The notes beneath the pieces are model-generated. The model was not told the DNA's origin and did not search any database. It saw only the letters and a program-made list of their open reading frames with translations. A program made the position numbers and the translations under genes. Shown here one piece after another: positions 8,295 through 16,983 of a stretch of 64,000 bases of DNA; the first letter of the stretch is position 1, and each line of letters begins with the position of its first letter. The stretch comes from Lachnospiraceae bacterium (GTDB taxonomy: Bacteria > Bacillota > Clostridia > Lachnospirales > Lachnospiraceae), in NCBI GenBank assembly GCA_910575035.1, contig CAJTDL010000020.1, positions 1-64,000 of the forward strand, read 5' to 3'.

Positions 8295-8481
8295 AATGTC
8301 TGGCAAGTGTCCGAACAAATGCTTGCCAGGCATAAAGATTATGAGGCAGCCTATATTCAGTAACCGGATGCTCCGACCATTACTTAATATCTCATAAGCC
8401 TTGGATAGGGTATTTTCAGACATGCCCTAAGCCAGGGAATAGGGCGGTAAAAATATTATTTATTTCAGGAGGTTTGAAGCT
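8295..8481 (+). promoter_or_regulatory. Structured rpsO leader, possible S15 autoregulation
   Basis: The leader contains a stem TCTGGCAAG with CTTGCCAGG (about 8298-8332). A second foldable part around 8395-8450 has GGATAGGGTA and GCCCTAAGCCAGGGAATAGG. The AGGAGG site lies at 8467-8472. S15 represses its own mRNA through leader structures in several bacteria, including Firmicutes. Here that is an inference from length and foldability only. Confidence 0.4.
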
Positions 8482-8748
8482 ATGATAGCAAAGGACAAGA
8501 AACAGGCAATTATTGCAGAGTACGGCAGGACACCCAATGACACAGGATCGCCAGAGGTTCAGGTTGCCATTCTGACAGCCAGGATACAGGAATTGACTGA
8601 GCATTTAAAAGTAAACCCTAAGGATCACCATTCCAGGCGTGGGCTTTTGAAGATGGTAGGCCAGAGGCGCGGTATGCTGGCTTATCTGAAGAAGTCAGAT
8701 ATTGACAGGTACCGTACTTTGATTGAGCGTTTGGGGATCAGGAAGTAG
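8482..8748 (+). CDS. rpsO: 30S ribosomal protein S15
   Basis: An 88-residue protein with the whole S15 signature ([20 protein letters not shown], then [15 protein letters not shown] and [20 protein letters not shown]). S15 binds 16S rRNA early in 30S assembly at the helix 20-22 junction. The start ATG follows AGGAGG with standard spacing. It is followed by its own terminator and then pnp, the widespread rpsO-pnp order. Confidence 0.97.
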   Translation: MIAKDKKQAIIAEYGRTPNDTGSPEVQVAILTARIQELTEHLKVNPKDHHSRRGLLKMVGQRRGMLAYLKKSDIDRYRTLIERLGIRK

Positions 8749-8761
8749 TAGGTCCTTTTTT

Positions 8762-8797
8762 GAAAATAGAGCGGTTTTTCCGCTCTATTTTCGAATG
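8762..8797 (+). terminator. Terminator after rpsO
   Basis: GAAAATAGAGCGG at 8762-8774 pairs perfectly with CCGCTCTATTTTC at 8780-8792 around a T-rich loop. The A-rich/T-rich stem base could act in both directions. Confidence 0.75.
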
Positions 8798-8825
8798 GAT
8801 AAGGTTGCATTGCGCGTATTTTAAG

Positions 8826-8916
8826 AGGCAGAGAAAGGTTCCGAGACCACTGAGCTGTATATAATGAATGGACAGAAGGGTTGTGTCCAGCTCAGTAGTT
8901 TCGGTATCTTCTGCCT
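8826..8916 (+). promoter_or_regulatory. Long imperfect hairpin upstream of pnp
   Basis: AGGCAGAG...CCGAGACCACTGAGCT (8826-8856) can fold back on AGCTCAGTAGTTTCGG...CTGCCT (8889-8916). A smaller hairpin follows at about 8940-8964 (CTGCTGGAAA with TTTTCCGGCAG). These occupy the 350-base gap before pnp. In E. coli a long pnp leader hairpin is the target of RNase III-dependent autoregulation. Whether this one works that way is unknown. It contains a TATAAT at about 8859, so it could alternatively overlap the promoter. Confidence 0.4.
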
Positions 8917-9170
8917 GAATGCCTTCATTGTGAAACACTGCTGCTGGAAATGTGTTTTCCGGCAGAACATCAGGCATGCCTTTGCAGGAGGGCTCCATCA
9001 TGAAAATAGTTATGGAACAGACAGGCAGGCCGGCAATTGGATTTTATGAAAAAAGTTGAATCTGGAACCGTTAGATTAACAATTAGGAAAGGAGAGCTAC
9101 AGAAGGATTTCATTATATAGATTATTATTATAGAATGGAAAATCATACTTTGGAGTAGCAGTAAGAGAAT

Positions 9171-11273
9171 ATGTACAAACAATTTACTATGGAACTGGCA
9201 GGGCGTACGCTTCAGGTAGATATTGGCAGGGTGGCAGCCCAGGCAAATGGCGCGGCTTTTATGCATTATGGGGATACGGTGGTGCTGTGTACGGCAACTG
9301 CATCAGACAAGCCCCGGGAGGGAATTGATTTCTTCCCTTTGAGCGTGGAGTATGAGGAAAAGCTGTATTCTGTTGGGAAGATCCCGGGGGGCTTTAATAA
9401 GAGGGAAGGGAAGGCATCTGAAAATGCAATCCTGACTTCCCGCGTGATCGACCGTCCCATGCGCCCTCTGTTTCCCAAGGATTACCGGAATGATGTGACC
9501 TTAAATAACCTGGTTATGAGCGTAGACCCGCAGTGCCGCCCAGAGTTAGTGGCAATGCTTGGCTCTGCCATTGCAACCAGTATCTCAGACATTCCCTTTG
9601 CAGGGCCTTGCGCAACTACCCAGATGGGAATGATAGATGGGGAATTTGTGGTGAACCCATCCCAGGAGCAATGGAAAAATGGCGATTTGAACCTGACAGT
9701 GGCTTCCACCAGCGAGAAGGTCATTATGATCGAGGCTGGCGCCAATGAGATACCAGAAGACCAGATGATTGAGGCAATCTATAAGGCGCATGCCATCAAC
9801 CAGGAGATTATTGCATTTATCAATGAAATTGTGGCAGAGGTCGGCAAGCCAAAGCATGGATATACCAGCTGTGCCGTTCCAGAAGAGCTGTTCGCCGCCA
9901 TTAAAGAGCTGGTTTCCCCAGAGGAGATGGAAAGGGCAGTGTTTACCGATGCAAAGCAGGTACGGGAAGAAAATATCAGGCAGATTACAGAAAAGCTGGA
10001 AGAGGCTTTTGCTGAGAAGGAGGAATGGCTGGAAGTTCTTGGCGAGGCCATTTACCAATACCAGAAGAAGACTGTCCGCAAAATGATCTTAAAGGATCAT
10101 AAGCGCCCGGACGGCCGTGCCATTGACCAGATCCGCCCACTGGCGGCTGAGGTGGATTTGATCCCCCGTGTCCATGGTTCCGCCATGTTTACCCGTGGGC
10201 AGACACAGATTTGTGATGTGGTAACTTTGGCGCCATTGTCAGAGGTGCAGCGCATTGACGGGTTAGATGAAAATGAAGTAAATAAACGCTATATGCATCA
10301 CTATAATTTCCCATCCTATTCCGTAGGGGAGACAAAGCCCAGCAGAGGGCCGGGACGGCGTGAGATTGGCCATGGGGCTTTGGCAGAACGTGCATTGATC
10401 CCTGTGCTCCCCAGTGAAGAGGAATTCCCTTATGCCATCCGTGCGGTGTCAGAGACATTTGAGTCCAACGGCTCCACTTCTATGGCGTCCACCTGCGCAT
10501 CCTGTATGGCTTTGATGGCAGCAGGCGTTCCTATTCGGAAAATGGTAGCCGGTATTTCCTGCGGCCTTGTGACAGGGGATACAGATGATGAATACCTGGT
10601 ACTGACGGACATCCAGGGACTGGAAGATTTCTTTGGCGATATGGACTTTAAGGTGACGGGAACCCATGAGGGGATCACAGCCATCCAGATGGACATTAAG
10701 ATCCATGGCCTGACCCGCCCAATCGTGGAAGAAGCAATCCGCAGGACTAGGGAGGCAAGGCTGTATATTATGGATGAGGTAATGTCCAAAGCCATTGCAG
10801 AGCCCAGGAAAGAGGTAGGGGAGTTTGCCCCTAAGATCGTGCAGATTCAGATTGACCCGGCAAAGATTGGCGATGTGGTAGGCCAGAGGGGTAAGACCAT
10901 CAATGCGATTATTGAGCAGACTGGCGTCAAAATTGACATTAGTGACGAGGGCGCCGTTTCTGTCTGCGGCACAGAAAAGGAAATGATGGATAAAGCCATA
11001 GAAATGATCCAGATTATCACTACGGACTTTGAGGCTGGCCAGATTTTTGTTGGAAAGGTTATCAGCATCAAAGAGTTCGGTGCATTCCTGGAATTTGCCC
11101 CAGGAAAAGAAGGCATGGTGCATATTTCCAAAATTTCCAAGGACAGGATCAATCGGGTAGAGGATGTCCTGACCCTTGGAGATGTGGTAAAGGTAGTTTG
11201 CCTTGGAAAGGATAAGATGGGCAGGATTAGCTTCTCCATAAAGGACGTGGGGAAATATATATCTAAGAAATAG
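9171..11273 (+). CDS. pnp: Polyribonucleotide nucleotidyltransferase (PNPase)
   Basis: A 700-residue phosphorolytic 3'-5' exoribonuclease. It has two RNase PH-like domains (first YGDTVVLCTATASDKPREGI, second PDGRAIDQIRPLAAEVDLIP), an all-helical linker, a KH domain whose loop reads VGQRGKT (the commoner form is GKGGK), and a C-terminal S1 domain (FVGKVISIKEFGAFLEF). Full length for the family. The ribosome binding site is modest (GGAGTAG upstream of ATG 9171), which agrees with regulation through the leader. PNPase degrades mRNA in the cytoplasm as a trimer. Confidence 0.97.
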   Translation: MYKQFTMELAGRTLQVDIGRVAAQANGAAFMHYGDTVVLCTATASDKPREGIDFFPLSVEYEEKLYSVGKIPGGFNKREGKASENAILTSRVIDRPMRPLFPKDYRNDVTLNNLVMSVDPQCRPELVAMLGSAIATSISDIPFAGPCATTQMGMIDGEFVVNPSQEQWKNGDLNLTVASTSEKVIMIEAGANEIPEDQMIEAIYKAHAINQEIIAFINEIVAEVGKPKHGYTSCAVPEELFAAIKELVSPEEMERAVFTDAKQVREENIRQITEKLEEAFAEKEEWLEVLGEAIYQYQKKTVRKMILKDHKRPDGRAIDQIRPLAAEVDLIPRVHGSAMFTRGQTQICDVVTLAPLSEVQRIDGLDENEVNKRYMHHYNFPSYSVGETKPSRGPGRREIGHGALAERALIPVLPSEEEFPYAIRAVSETFESNGSTSMASTCASCMALMAAGVPIRKMVAGISCGLVTGDTDDEYLVLTDIQGLEDFFGDMDFKVTGTHEGITAIQMDIKIHGLTRPIVEEAIRRTREARLYIMDEVMSKAIAEPRKEVGEFAPKIVQIQIDPAKIGDVVGQRGKTINAIIEQTGVKIDISDEGAVSVCGTEKEMMDKAIEMIQIITTDFEAGQIFVGKVISIKEFGAFLEFAPGKEGMVHISKISKDRINRVEDVLTLGDVVKVVCLGKDKMGRISFSIKDVGKYISKK

Positions 11274-11294
11274 GGAAGGTTTAAAGGGTATAGG

Positions 11295-11338
11295 CTGTCG
11301 CATTTAGAACGAAATTTGTTTTTGTGCGGCAGTTTTTT
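11295..11338 (+). terminator. Terminator after pnp
   Basis: CTGTCGCA at 11295-11302 pairs with TGCGGCAG at 11325-11332, followed by six T. Confidence 0.7.
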
Positions 11339-11389
11339 CTTTGTAGAAAAAATAGAAGATATTCCAATGGACAGATTAGGAGGGATGGC

Positions 11390-12397
11390 ATGGAAAAACG
11401 CGTGATTTCCACCCAGGCACAGGAAGAGGATCAGTTGATTGAAACCAGCCTGCGTCCTCAGAAGTTAGAGGAGTATATTGGGCAGGAAAAAGTGAAGAAA
11501 ATGCTGAAAGTCTATATTGAGGCTGCGAAGCAGCGGGGTGAGTCCTTAGACCATGTACTGCTGTATGGGCCGCCAGGGCTCGGGAAGACTACCCTGGCAG
11601 GGATTATTGCAAATGAAATGGGCGTACATATGAAGGTCACCTCAGGACCCGCCATTGGAAGGCCTGGGGAAATGGCGGCAATCCTAAGCGGCCTGCAGGA
11701 AGGTGACATCTTATTCGTAGATGAAATCCATAGGCTGAATCGGCAGGTGGAGGAAGTCCTGTACCCTGCCATGGAGGATTATGTGATAGATATTATGATT
11801 GGGAAGGGGGCGACAGCGCGCTCTATCCGCCTGGACCTGCCCCATTTTACCCTAGTGGGAGCCACCACCAGGGCAGGGCTTTTATCCGCACCCCTGCGGG
11901 ATCGTTTTGGGGTGGTGGATCATTTGGAATTCTATAATCCCCAGGAATTGAAAGCCATTGTCCTCCATTCGGCTGCGAAGCTGTCAGTAGAGATTGACAG
12001 CGAAGGGGCTTTTGAGTTGGCTAGGCGTTCCCGCGGAACCCCCAGGCTGGCCAATCGGCTGCTTAAGCGAGTCCGTGATTTCGCCCAGGTAAAATACGAA
12101 GGGAAAATCACAAAGGAGGTTGCGTCCTTTGCCTTGGATTTGCTGGAAGTGGATAAAATGGGGTTAGACCAGAATGACCGAAAGCTTTTGATGGCTATGA
12201 TTGAGAAATTCCAGGGAGGCCCCGTTGGCCTGGATACCCTGGCAGCTTCCCTGGGGGAGGATGCCGGAACCATTGAGGATGTGTATGAGCCATATCTGGT
12301 GCAGAATGGGTTTATCAACCGGACGCCGAAGGGGAGGGTGGTGACGGAGTTTGCATACCGTCATTTTGGGATTCAAATTGGCTGCCATGAACAGTGA
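11390..12397 (+). CDS. ruvB: Holliday junction DNA helicase RuvB
   Basis: A 335-residue AAA+ motor that drives branch migration with RuvA. Start ATG 11390 follows TAGGAGGG. Walker A is GPPGLGKT at residues 60-67, Walker B LFVDEIH at 108-114, sensor 1 is GATTRAG and the arginine-finger region is APLRDRFG. The C-terminal winged helix ends in [17 protein letters not shown], as in all RuvB. ruvA and ruvC are not in the window, so the usual ruvAB pairing is absent here. Confidence 0.97.
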   Translation: MEKRVISTQAQEEDQLIETSLRPQKLEEYIGQEKVKKMLKVYIEAAKQRGESLDHVLLYGPPGLGKTTLAGIIANEMGVHMKVTSGPAIGRPGEMAAILSGLQEGDILFVDEIHRLNRQVEEVLYPAMEDYVIDIMIGKGATARSIRLDLPHFTLVGATTRAGLLSAPLRDRFGVVDHLEFYNPQELKAIVLHSAAKLSVEIDSEGAFELARRSRGTPRLANRLLKRVRDFAQVKYEGKITKEVASFALDLLEVDKMGLDQNDRKLLMAMIEKFQGGPVGLDTLAASLGEDAGTIEDVYEPYLVQNGFINRTPKGRVVTEFAYRHFGIQIGCHEQ

Positions 12398-12435
12398 TAA
12401 ATTCAAATTTGTATGTCCAATTCAAAGAAATAGTA

Positions 12436-12463
12436 TTGTTTTTCTGGCGAAAACAGTTATAAT
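12436..12463 (+). promoter_or_regulatory. Probable promoter of zapA
   Basis: TTGTTT at 12436-12441 and TATAAT at 12458-12463 with 16 bases between, about 100 bases before the zapA start. Confidence 0.5.
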
Positions 12464-12564
12464 AAATCTATTGGAGAAACTTTGGGGGAGCTGCTGTAGG
12501 GATTTTGTCATATTATGGCGGTTCAGGAGCTAAAGAATAAGCACCAATGGGAGAGGATAGAAAT

Positions 12565-13119
12565 ATGTCAGTAAAGACCAGTGCGGATGTTTTGATCGGA
12601 GGCAAGGTGTACACCTTAAGCGGATATGAGAGCGAAGATTACCTGCAGAAAGTAGCAAGTTACATCAATGGGAAGCTCGGTGAGTTTGAGGCTATGGAAC
12701 AGGTGAAGAGGTTTCCGCTGGAAATGAAGCACACCTTATTGGAACTGAATATCGCAGATGATTATTATAAGGCAAAGGAACGGGCAGAGAAACTGGAAGA
12801 GGACATCAGGGAGAAGGATCGGGAAATCTATGACCTGAAGCATGAGCTGATCTCTGCGCAGATCAAAGAGGAGAGCAGGGAAAGCACAGCAGGGGAGCTG
12901 GAGAAGGAAAACCGGGAACTTCTCCTGGAAAATGCCAGGCTGGAGGCAGCTTTGGCAGATGCCCTGGCAGGCCAGGGGAGGGGGCAGGCAGGAAACGGGG
13001 AAGAGCCAGTGAGCCAGGCTGAAAATGTGCCAAACGGGGAAGGGCAGTCTGAATGGGAGAACTGGGTGGAAGAACAGAAGCAAGAGGCAAGGAAGGGCAA
13101 TGCGCCAAGTGATTCCTGA
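12565..13119 (+). CDS. zapA: Cell division protein ZapA family
   Basis: 184 residues. I chose ATG 12565 because GGGAGAGGA lies at 12549-12557; an upstream in-frame ATG at 12547 has no such site. The N-terminal globular part (VLIGGKVYTLSGYESEDYLQ and VASYINGKL) matches ZapA, which bundles FtsZ filaments at mid-cell. A long coiled coil follows (about residues 65-135), then a Gly/Glu/Gln-rich low-complexity tail. The tail makes it longer than the roughly 90-100 residues of typical ZapA, as is common in Clostridia. Confidence 0.8.
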   Translation: MSVKTSADVLIGGKVYTLSGYESEDYLQKVASYINGKLGEFEAMEQVKRFPLEMKHTLLELNIADDYYKAKERAEKLEEDIREKDREIYDLKHELISAQIKEESRESTAGELEKENRELLLENARLEAALADALAGQGRGQAGNGEEPVSQAENVPNGEGQSEWENWVEEQKQEARKGNAPSDS

Positions 13120-13179
13120 GAATCATATGGGGCGTAAAGGGGCGTATATGGGAAAAATAGGCAGATAGAGAGGTGGCGT

Positions 13180-15450
13180 ATGGAGCGGGATAACTGTAGC
13201 AGAAGGGCAGAGCTGCTGGCTCCGGCTGGATCCCTGGAAATATTGAAGGCAGTGGCGCTGGCAGGCGCGGATGCAGTATATGCTGGAGGGGAAAAATTTG
13301 GAGCCAGGGCTTATGCCAGGAATTTTACGGAGGACGAATTGAAGGAAGGGCTGGACTACCTGCATTTGAGGGGGAAAAAGCTTTACCTTACAGTGAATAC
13401 ATTGGTGAAAGAGAGGGAAATCGGGGAGTTATGGGATTATTTGCTCCCTTTGTATGAGGCTGGGCTGGATGCAGTGATTGTGCAGGATATTGGGGTGCTG
13501 CATTTTGTGAAGGAGCGCTTCCCAGGGCTGGCCATCCATGCCAGTACGCAGATGGGAGTTGCAGGGGCATATGGAGCCAGGATGCTGTTAGAGGCAGGAT
13601 GCAGCAGGATTGTGGCAGCAAGGGAGCTTTCCTTGGAGGAAATTTCGGATATTTACCAGAAGACAGGGGCGGAAATCGAATGCTTTGTGCATGGCAGCCT
13701 CTGTTATTGTTATTCTGGGCAGTGTTTGATGAGCAGCATGATCGGGGGAAGAAGCGGGAACCGTGGAAGGTGCGCCCAGCCCTGCAGGCTTCCGTACTGG
13801 GTGTCAGGGAAAAAAGGGGCTGGCAGGCATAAGGAAGGGTATTTCCTGAGCCCAAAGGACTTATGTGGGATTGAGCGGATTCCAGAGTTGATCCACAGCG
13901 GAGCCTATTCCTTTAAGATTGAGGGGCGGATGAAGCAGGCAGAGTATGCAGCGGGCGTTACAGGGATTTACCGGGAGTATATTGACAGGTATGAGGAATG
14001 GCAGAAAGGGAATGATAGAAGCTATAAGGTTTTGGAAGAAGATTACCATAAACTGTTGGGGTTAGGTAACCGCAGCGGGTTTACAGACGGATATTTCCTG
14101 CGGCAGAATGGGAGGGAAATGATGGCTCTTGATAACCCCTCCCATGGGAAGGGGAAGACAGCGGGCGGCGGCCAAACCAGCAGAAGAGAAAGGAAGGAAT
14201 GCAGCAGCCCATCACGGAAAACCGGGGAAGAATATAAAGAAAAAATAAAAGGAATCTTAAGACTTTTCTGCGGAAGTCCGGCAATGCTTGTGTTAGAATA
14301 TAATGGGTTACAGGTAGAGGCTATGGGAGGAGAAGTGCAGCCATCCGAGAAACAGCCTTTGTCTGAGAAAACGGTTTTGGAAAAAATGAAAAAGACAGGG
14401 AATACCCCATTTGCATTTTCAGAATTAGAAGTGGAAATGGGAGAAGGGGTATTTCTCACCATTGGAGCGCTGAATCAGCTCCGCAGGAAAGGGCTGGAGC
14501 TTCTGCAGGAGGAAATATTACAGAAGTTCCGCAGGGAACCCCCAGGGGAAACAGGGATAGGGGAAAGATATGGAATCCCCTGCCACAAGGAGCCGAAAGG
14601 GAAAAATAGCCCTCCCCAATTGCGGGTGCTGGCAGAGACATTGGAGCAGTGCCAGTTCGCGTTAAGGCAGCCGGAGGTACAGAGGATATATATAGAAGGG
14701 TTTGCTTTTTCCAAGGGTATGTTCCAAGGGGATTTTGTAAGCGTGCTTTCCCACTGTGCGTCCCAGGTAAAAAAAGCAGGGAAAGAATGTTATCTGGCAT
14801 TGCCCTATATTTTTCGGAAAAAAACAGCAGGGCGGTTTGCCGCACATTGGCAGGAAGTCGAAGCAGCAGGCCTGGATGGCTTTTTGGCAAGAAATTACGG
14901 GGAGCTGCAGTTTTTAAAGGAACAGGGGGTGGAGCCTTCTAGGGTGCAGGGGGACTACCAGATATATGCCTGTTCCAATGAGGCGCTGCAAGGCTTGCAT
15001 GGGCTGCCCCTTGCGCATTTTACCCTTCCTGTGGAGTTGAATTTCAAAGAGCTGCTGCATCTGGATTGTGAAAACGGTGAAATGGTTCTTTATGGCCATC
15101 AGCCATTGATGGTGAGCGCCCAGTGTGTACATAAGAATACATCTTCCTGTGATAAGAAATCTGGGATTTCTTACCTGGAGGATCGGCTGGGCAGGCAATT
15201 CCCTGTGAGAAATCAGTGCCAGGACTGCTATAATGTGATTTACAATATCAGCCCCCTTTCCTTGATGCACCATTATAAGGATGTCTGCAGGCTTGGCCCT
15301 GCAGGGGTTCGGATTTCTTTTACCACAGAAAAAACAGAAGAAATGGGGCAGGTGTTTGGATGGTATCGCCAGGCAGTGAAGGGAGGCATCCGCCAGGAGC
15401 ACTATCAAAGGGATTTTACCAATGGTCACTGGAAACGAGGAGTCGAATAA
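13180..15450 (+). CDS. U32-family peptidase / RlhA-like rRNA hydroxylation protein
   Basis: A 756-residue U32 protein. The N-terminus (ELLAPAGSLEILKAVALAGA, DAVYAGGEKFGARAYARNF) and ASTQMGV are the family core. The Cys cluster (FVHGSLCYCYSGQCLMSS and GRCAQPCRLPYWV) may bind an iron-sulfur cluster. A DUF3656-like C-terminal half follows. The long two-domain form is that of E. coli RlhA, which makes 5-hydroxycytidine in 23S rRNA; older annotations call it collagenase. ATG 13180 follows GAGGTGG. It is separated from the next gene by 3 bases, so it shares a transcript with the SEDS/PBP pair. The mature function here is inferred. Confidence 0.8.
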   Translation: MERDNCSRRAELLAPAGSLEILKAVALAGADAVYAGGEKFGARAYARNFTEDELKEGLDYLHLRGKKLYLTVNTLVKEREIGELWDYLLPLYEAGLDAVIVQDIGVLHFVKERFPGLAIHASTQMGVAGAYGARMLLEAGCSRIVAARELSLEEISDIYQKTGAEIECFVHGSLCYCYSGQCLMSSMIGGRSGNRGRCAQPCRLPYWVSGKKGAGRHKEGYFLSPKDLCGIERIPELIHSGAYSFKIEGRMKQAEYAAGVTGIYREYIDRYEEWQKGNDRSYKVLEEDYHKLLGLGNRSGFTDGYFLRQNGREMMALDNPSHGKGKTAGGGQTSRRERKECSSPSRKTGEEYKEKIKGILRLFCGSPAMLVLEYNGLQVEAMGGEVQPSEKQPLSEKTVLEKMKKTGNTPFAFSELEVEMGEGVFLTIGALNQLRRKGLELLQEEILQKFRREPPGETGIGERYGIPCHKEPKGKNSPPQLRVLAETLEQCQFALRQPEVQRIYIEGFAFSKGMFQGDFVSVLSHCASQVKKAGKECYLALPYIFRKKTAGRFAAHWQEVEAAGLDGFLARNYGELQFLKEQGVEPSRVQGDYQIYACSNEALQGLHGLPLAHFTLPVELNFKELLHLDCENGEMVLYGHQPLMVSAQCVHKNTSSCDKKSGISYLEDRLGRQFPVRNQCQDCYNVIYNISPLSLMHHYKDVCRLGPAGVRISFTTEKTEEMGQVFGWYRQAVKGGIRQEHYQRDFTNGHWKRGVE

Positions 15451-15453
15451 TTT

Positions 15454-16983
15454 ATGGTACATTTAATTACGGAATTATCTAAGTATACAATGATTATTTT
15501 ATTTGCATTGTATACTTATCAATGCTTTTCTGCTTTGAGGCGGAATGTGGAGCCCAGGAAGCAGGCCAGGAAATTCAAAAAACAGGTGGTTTATCTCTAC
15601 CTGTTCCATTTGAATGCTTACGGCGTGCTGCTTTTGGCTACCAAAAATCTGGAGCTGCTGAAATTTTATCTGGCTCAGGTGGTATTTTTTGCGGTAGTGC
15701 AGGGATGCTATGCGCTGTTTTACCGACGGGCTTCCAAGCTTGTGGTGAACAATATGTGCATGCTGATGTGCATTGGCTTTGTGATGCTGACACGGCTTTC
15801 CTATGAATTTGCGGTAAAGCAGTTTATGATTGCAGCCATTTCTATTGCGGTTACCATGCTGATCCCCTATTTTATCAGCAGATGGCGGTTTTTCCGCAGC
15901 CTGACCTGGGTGTATGCCCTGTTGGGCATCACCATGCTGGGGGTAGTAGCTGTATTGGGGGCAGTGTCCCATGGGGCGAAGCTTTCCTTTAGCGTGGCTG
16001 GCATCGCAGTGCAGCCGTCCGAATTTATCAAGATTATCTACGTGTTCTTTGTGGCGTCTATGTTCTATGAATCTACAGAATTTATCCAGGTAGTAAAGGC
16101 AACCGTGGTGGCGGGGCTCCATGTGGTAATCCTAGTGCTTTCCAGGGATTTGGGGGCAGGGCTGATCTTTTTTATCGCCTATCTGGTTATGCTGTATGTG
16201 GCTACCAGGAAGCTGTATTATTTTGCAGGGGGAATGCTCTGCGGTGCAGCGGCGTCGGTGGTTGCCTATTTCCTCTTTAACCATGTGCGGGTGCGTGTGG
16301 TGGCATGGCAGGATCCCCTGGCAGTTTTTGCCAATGAAGGGAACCAGGTGTCCAATTCCCTGTTTGCCATTGGGACGGGAGGCTGGTTTGGCATGGGCCT
16401 GAACCAGGGAATGCCTTATAAGATTCCAGAGGTGAAGCAGGATTTTATTTTTTCTGCGGTTTCAGAGGAATTGGGAGGGATTTTTGCTGTCTGCCTGCTG
16501 TTGGTCTGCGGCAGCTGCTTTTTGATGTTTTTGAATATTGCCATGCAAATGAAGGACTTTTTTTACAAGATGGTGGCTTTAGGGTTAGGGACAATCTATG
16601 GGTTTCAGATTTTCCTGTCTGTGGGAGGGGACATTAAGTGCATCCCATCCACGGGGGTTACCTTGCCTTTGGTCAGCTATGGAGGCAGTTCCCTGTTGAG
16701 CACATTAATCATCTTTTCTATTATCCAGGGGCTATACCTGCTGCGGGAGCGGGGCGAGGATGAGCCAGGGAAAAGCCCCAAAAGGGAATCCAGTGGGAAG
16801 TCTGGCAAAAATCTTTCAAAGGGAACGCGGAAAATACGGGATTCTGTGGAAGACTTGGAGCAAAAGCTTTTAGAGGAAGCCTTACAGGAGGATGAGCTGG
16901 GGCAAAGGTTTCTGCAGGAAAGCAATCGGATGCAGCAGCGCGCACAGGAATCCAGACAGGAAAGGAGGGGGCGGAGCCTATGA
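15454..16983 (+). CDS. SEDS-family peptidoglycan polymerase (FtsW/RodA type)
   Basis: A 509-residue membrane protein with about ten to twelve hydrophobic segments. It carries SEDS family hallmarks: AVQPSEFIKI, LSRDLGAGLIFF, QVSNSLFAIGTGGWFGMGLN, FIFSAVSEELGG and the C-terminal PLVSYGGSSLLS. SEDS proteins polymerise lipid II into glycan strands together with a class B PBP. A hydrophilic charged tail (about residues 430-509) extends into the cytoplasm. Its stop overlaps the following PBP start by 4 bases, so the two are translationally coupled and should form one synthase. Whether it acts in elongation or sporulation cannot be told. Confidence 0.92.
   Translation: MVHLITELSKYTMIILFALYTYQCFSALRRNVEPRKQARKFKKQVVYLYLFHLNAYGVLLLATKNLELLKFYLAQVVFFAVVQGCYALFYRRASKLVVNNMCMLMCIGFVMLTRLSYEFAVKQFMIAAISIAVTMLIPYFISRWRFFRSLTWVYALLGITMLGVVAVLGAVSHGAKLSFSVAGIAVQPSEFIKIIYVFFVASMFYESTEFIQVVKATVVAGLHVVILVLSRDLGAGLIFFIAYLVMLYVATRKLYYFAGGMLCGAAASVVAYFLFNHVRVRVVAWQDPLAVFANEGNQVSNSLFAIGTGGWFGMGLNQGMPYKIPEVKQDFIFSAVSEELGGIFAVCLLLVCGSCFLMFLNIAMQMKDFFYKMVALGLGTIYGFQIFLSVGGDIKCIPSTGVTLPLVSYGGSSLLSTLIIFSIIQGLYLLRERGEDEPGKSPKRESSGKSGKNLSKGTRKIRDSVEDLEQKLLEEALQEDELGQRFLQESNRMQQRAQESRQERRGRSL

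Noticed and set aside
9046-9120. 24-codon frame (MKKVESGTVRLTIRKGELQK...) before pnp
   Set aside because: It reads well but has no ribosome binding site and no conservation evidence; possible leader peptide but not claimed.
10449-11303. 284-residue open frame on the minus strand across pnp
   Set aside because: It lies entirely opposite conserved pnp codons, and its translation has no protein-family features.
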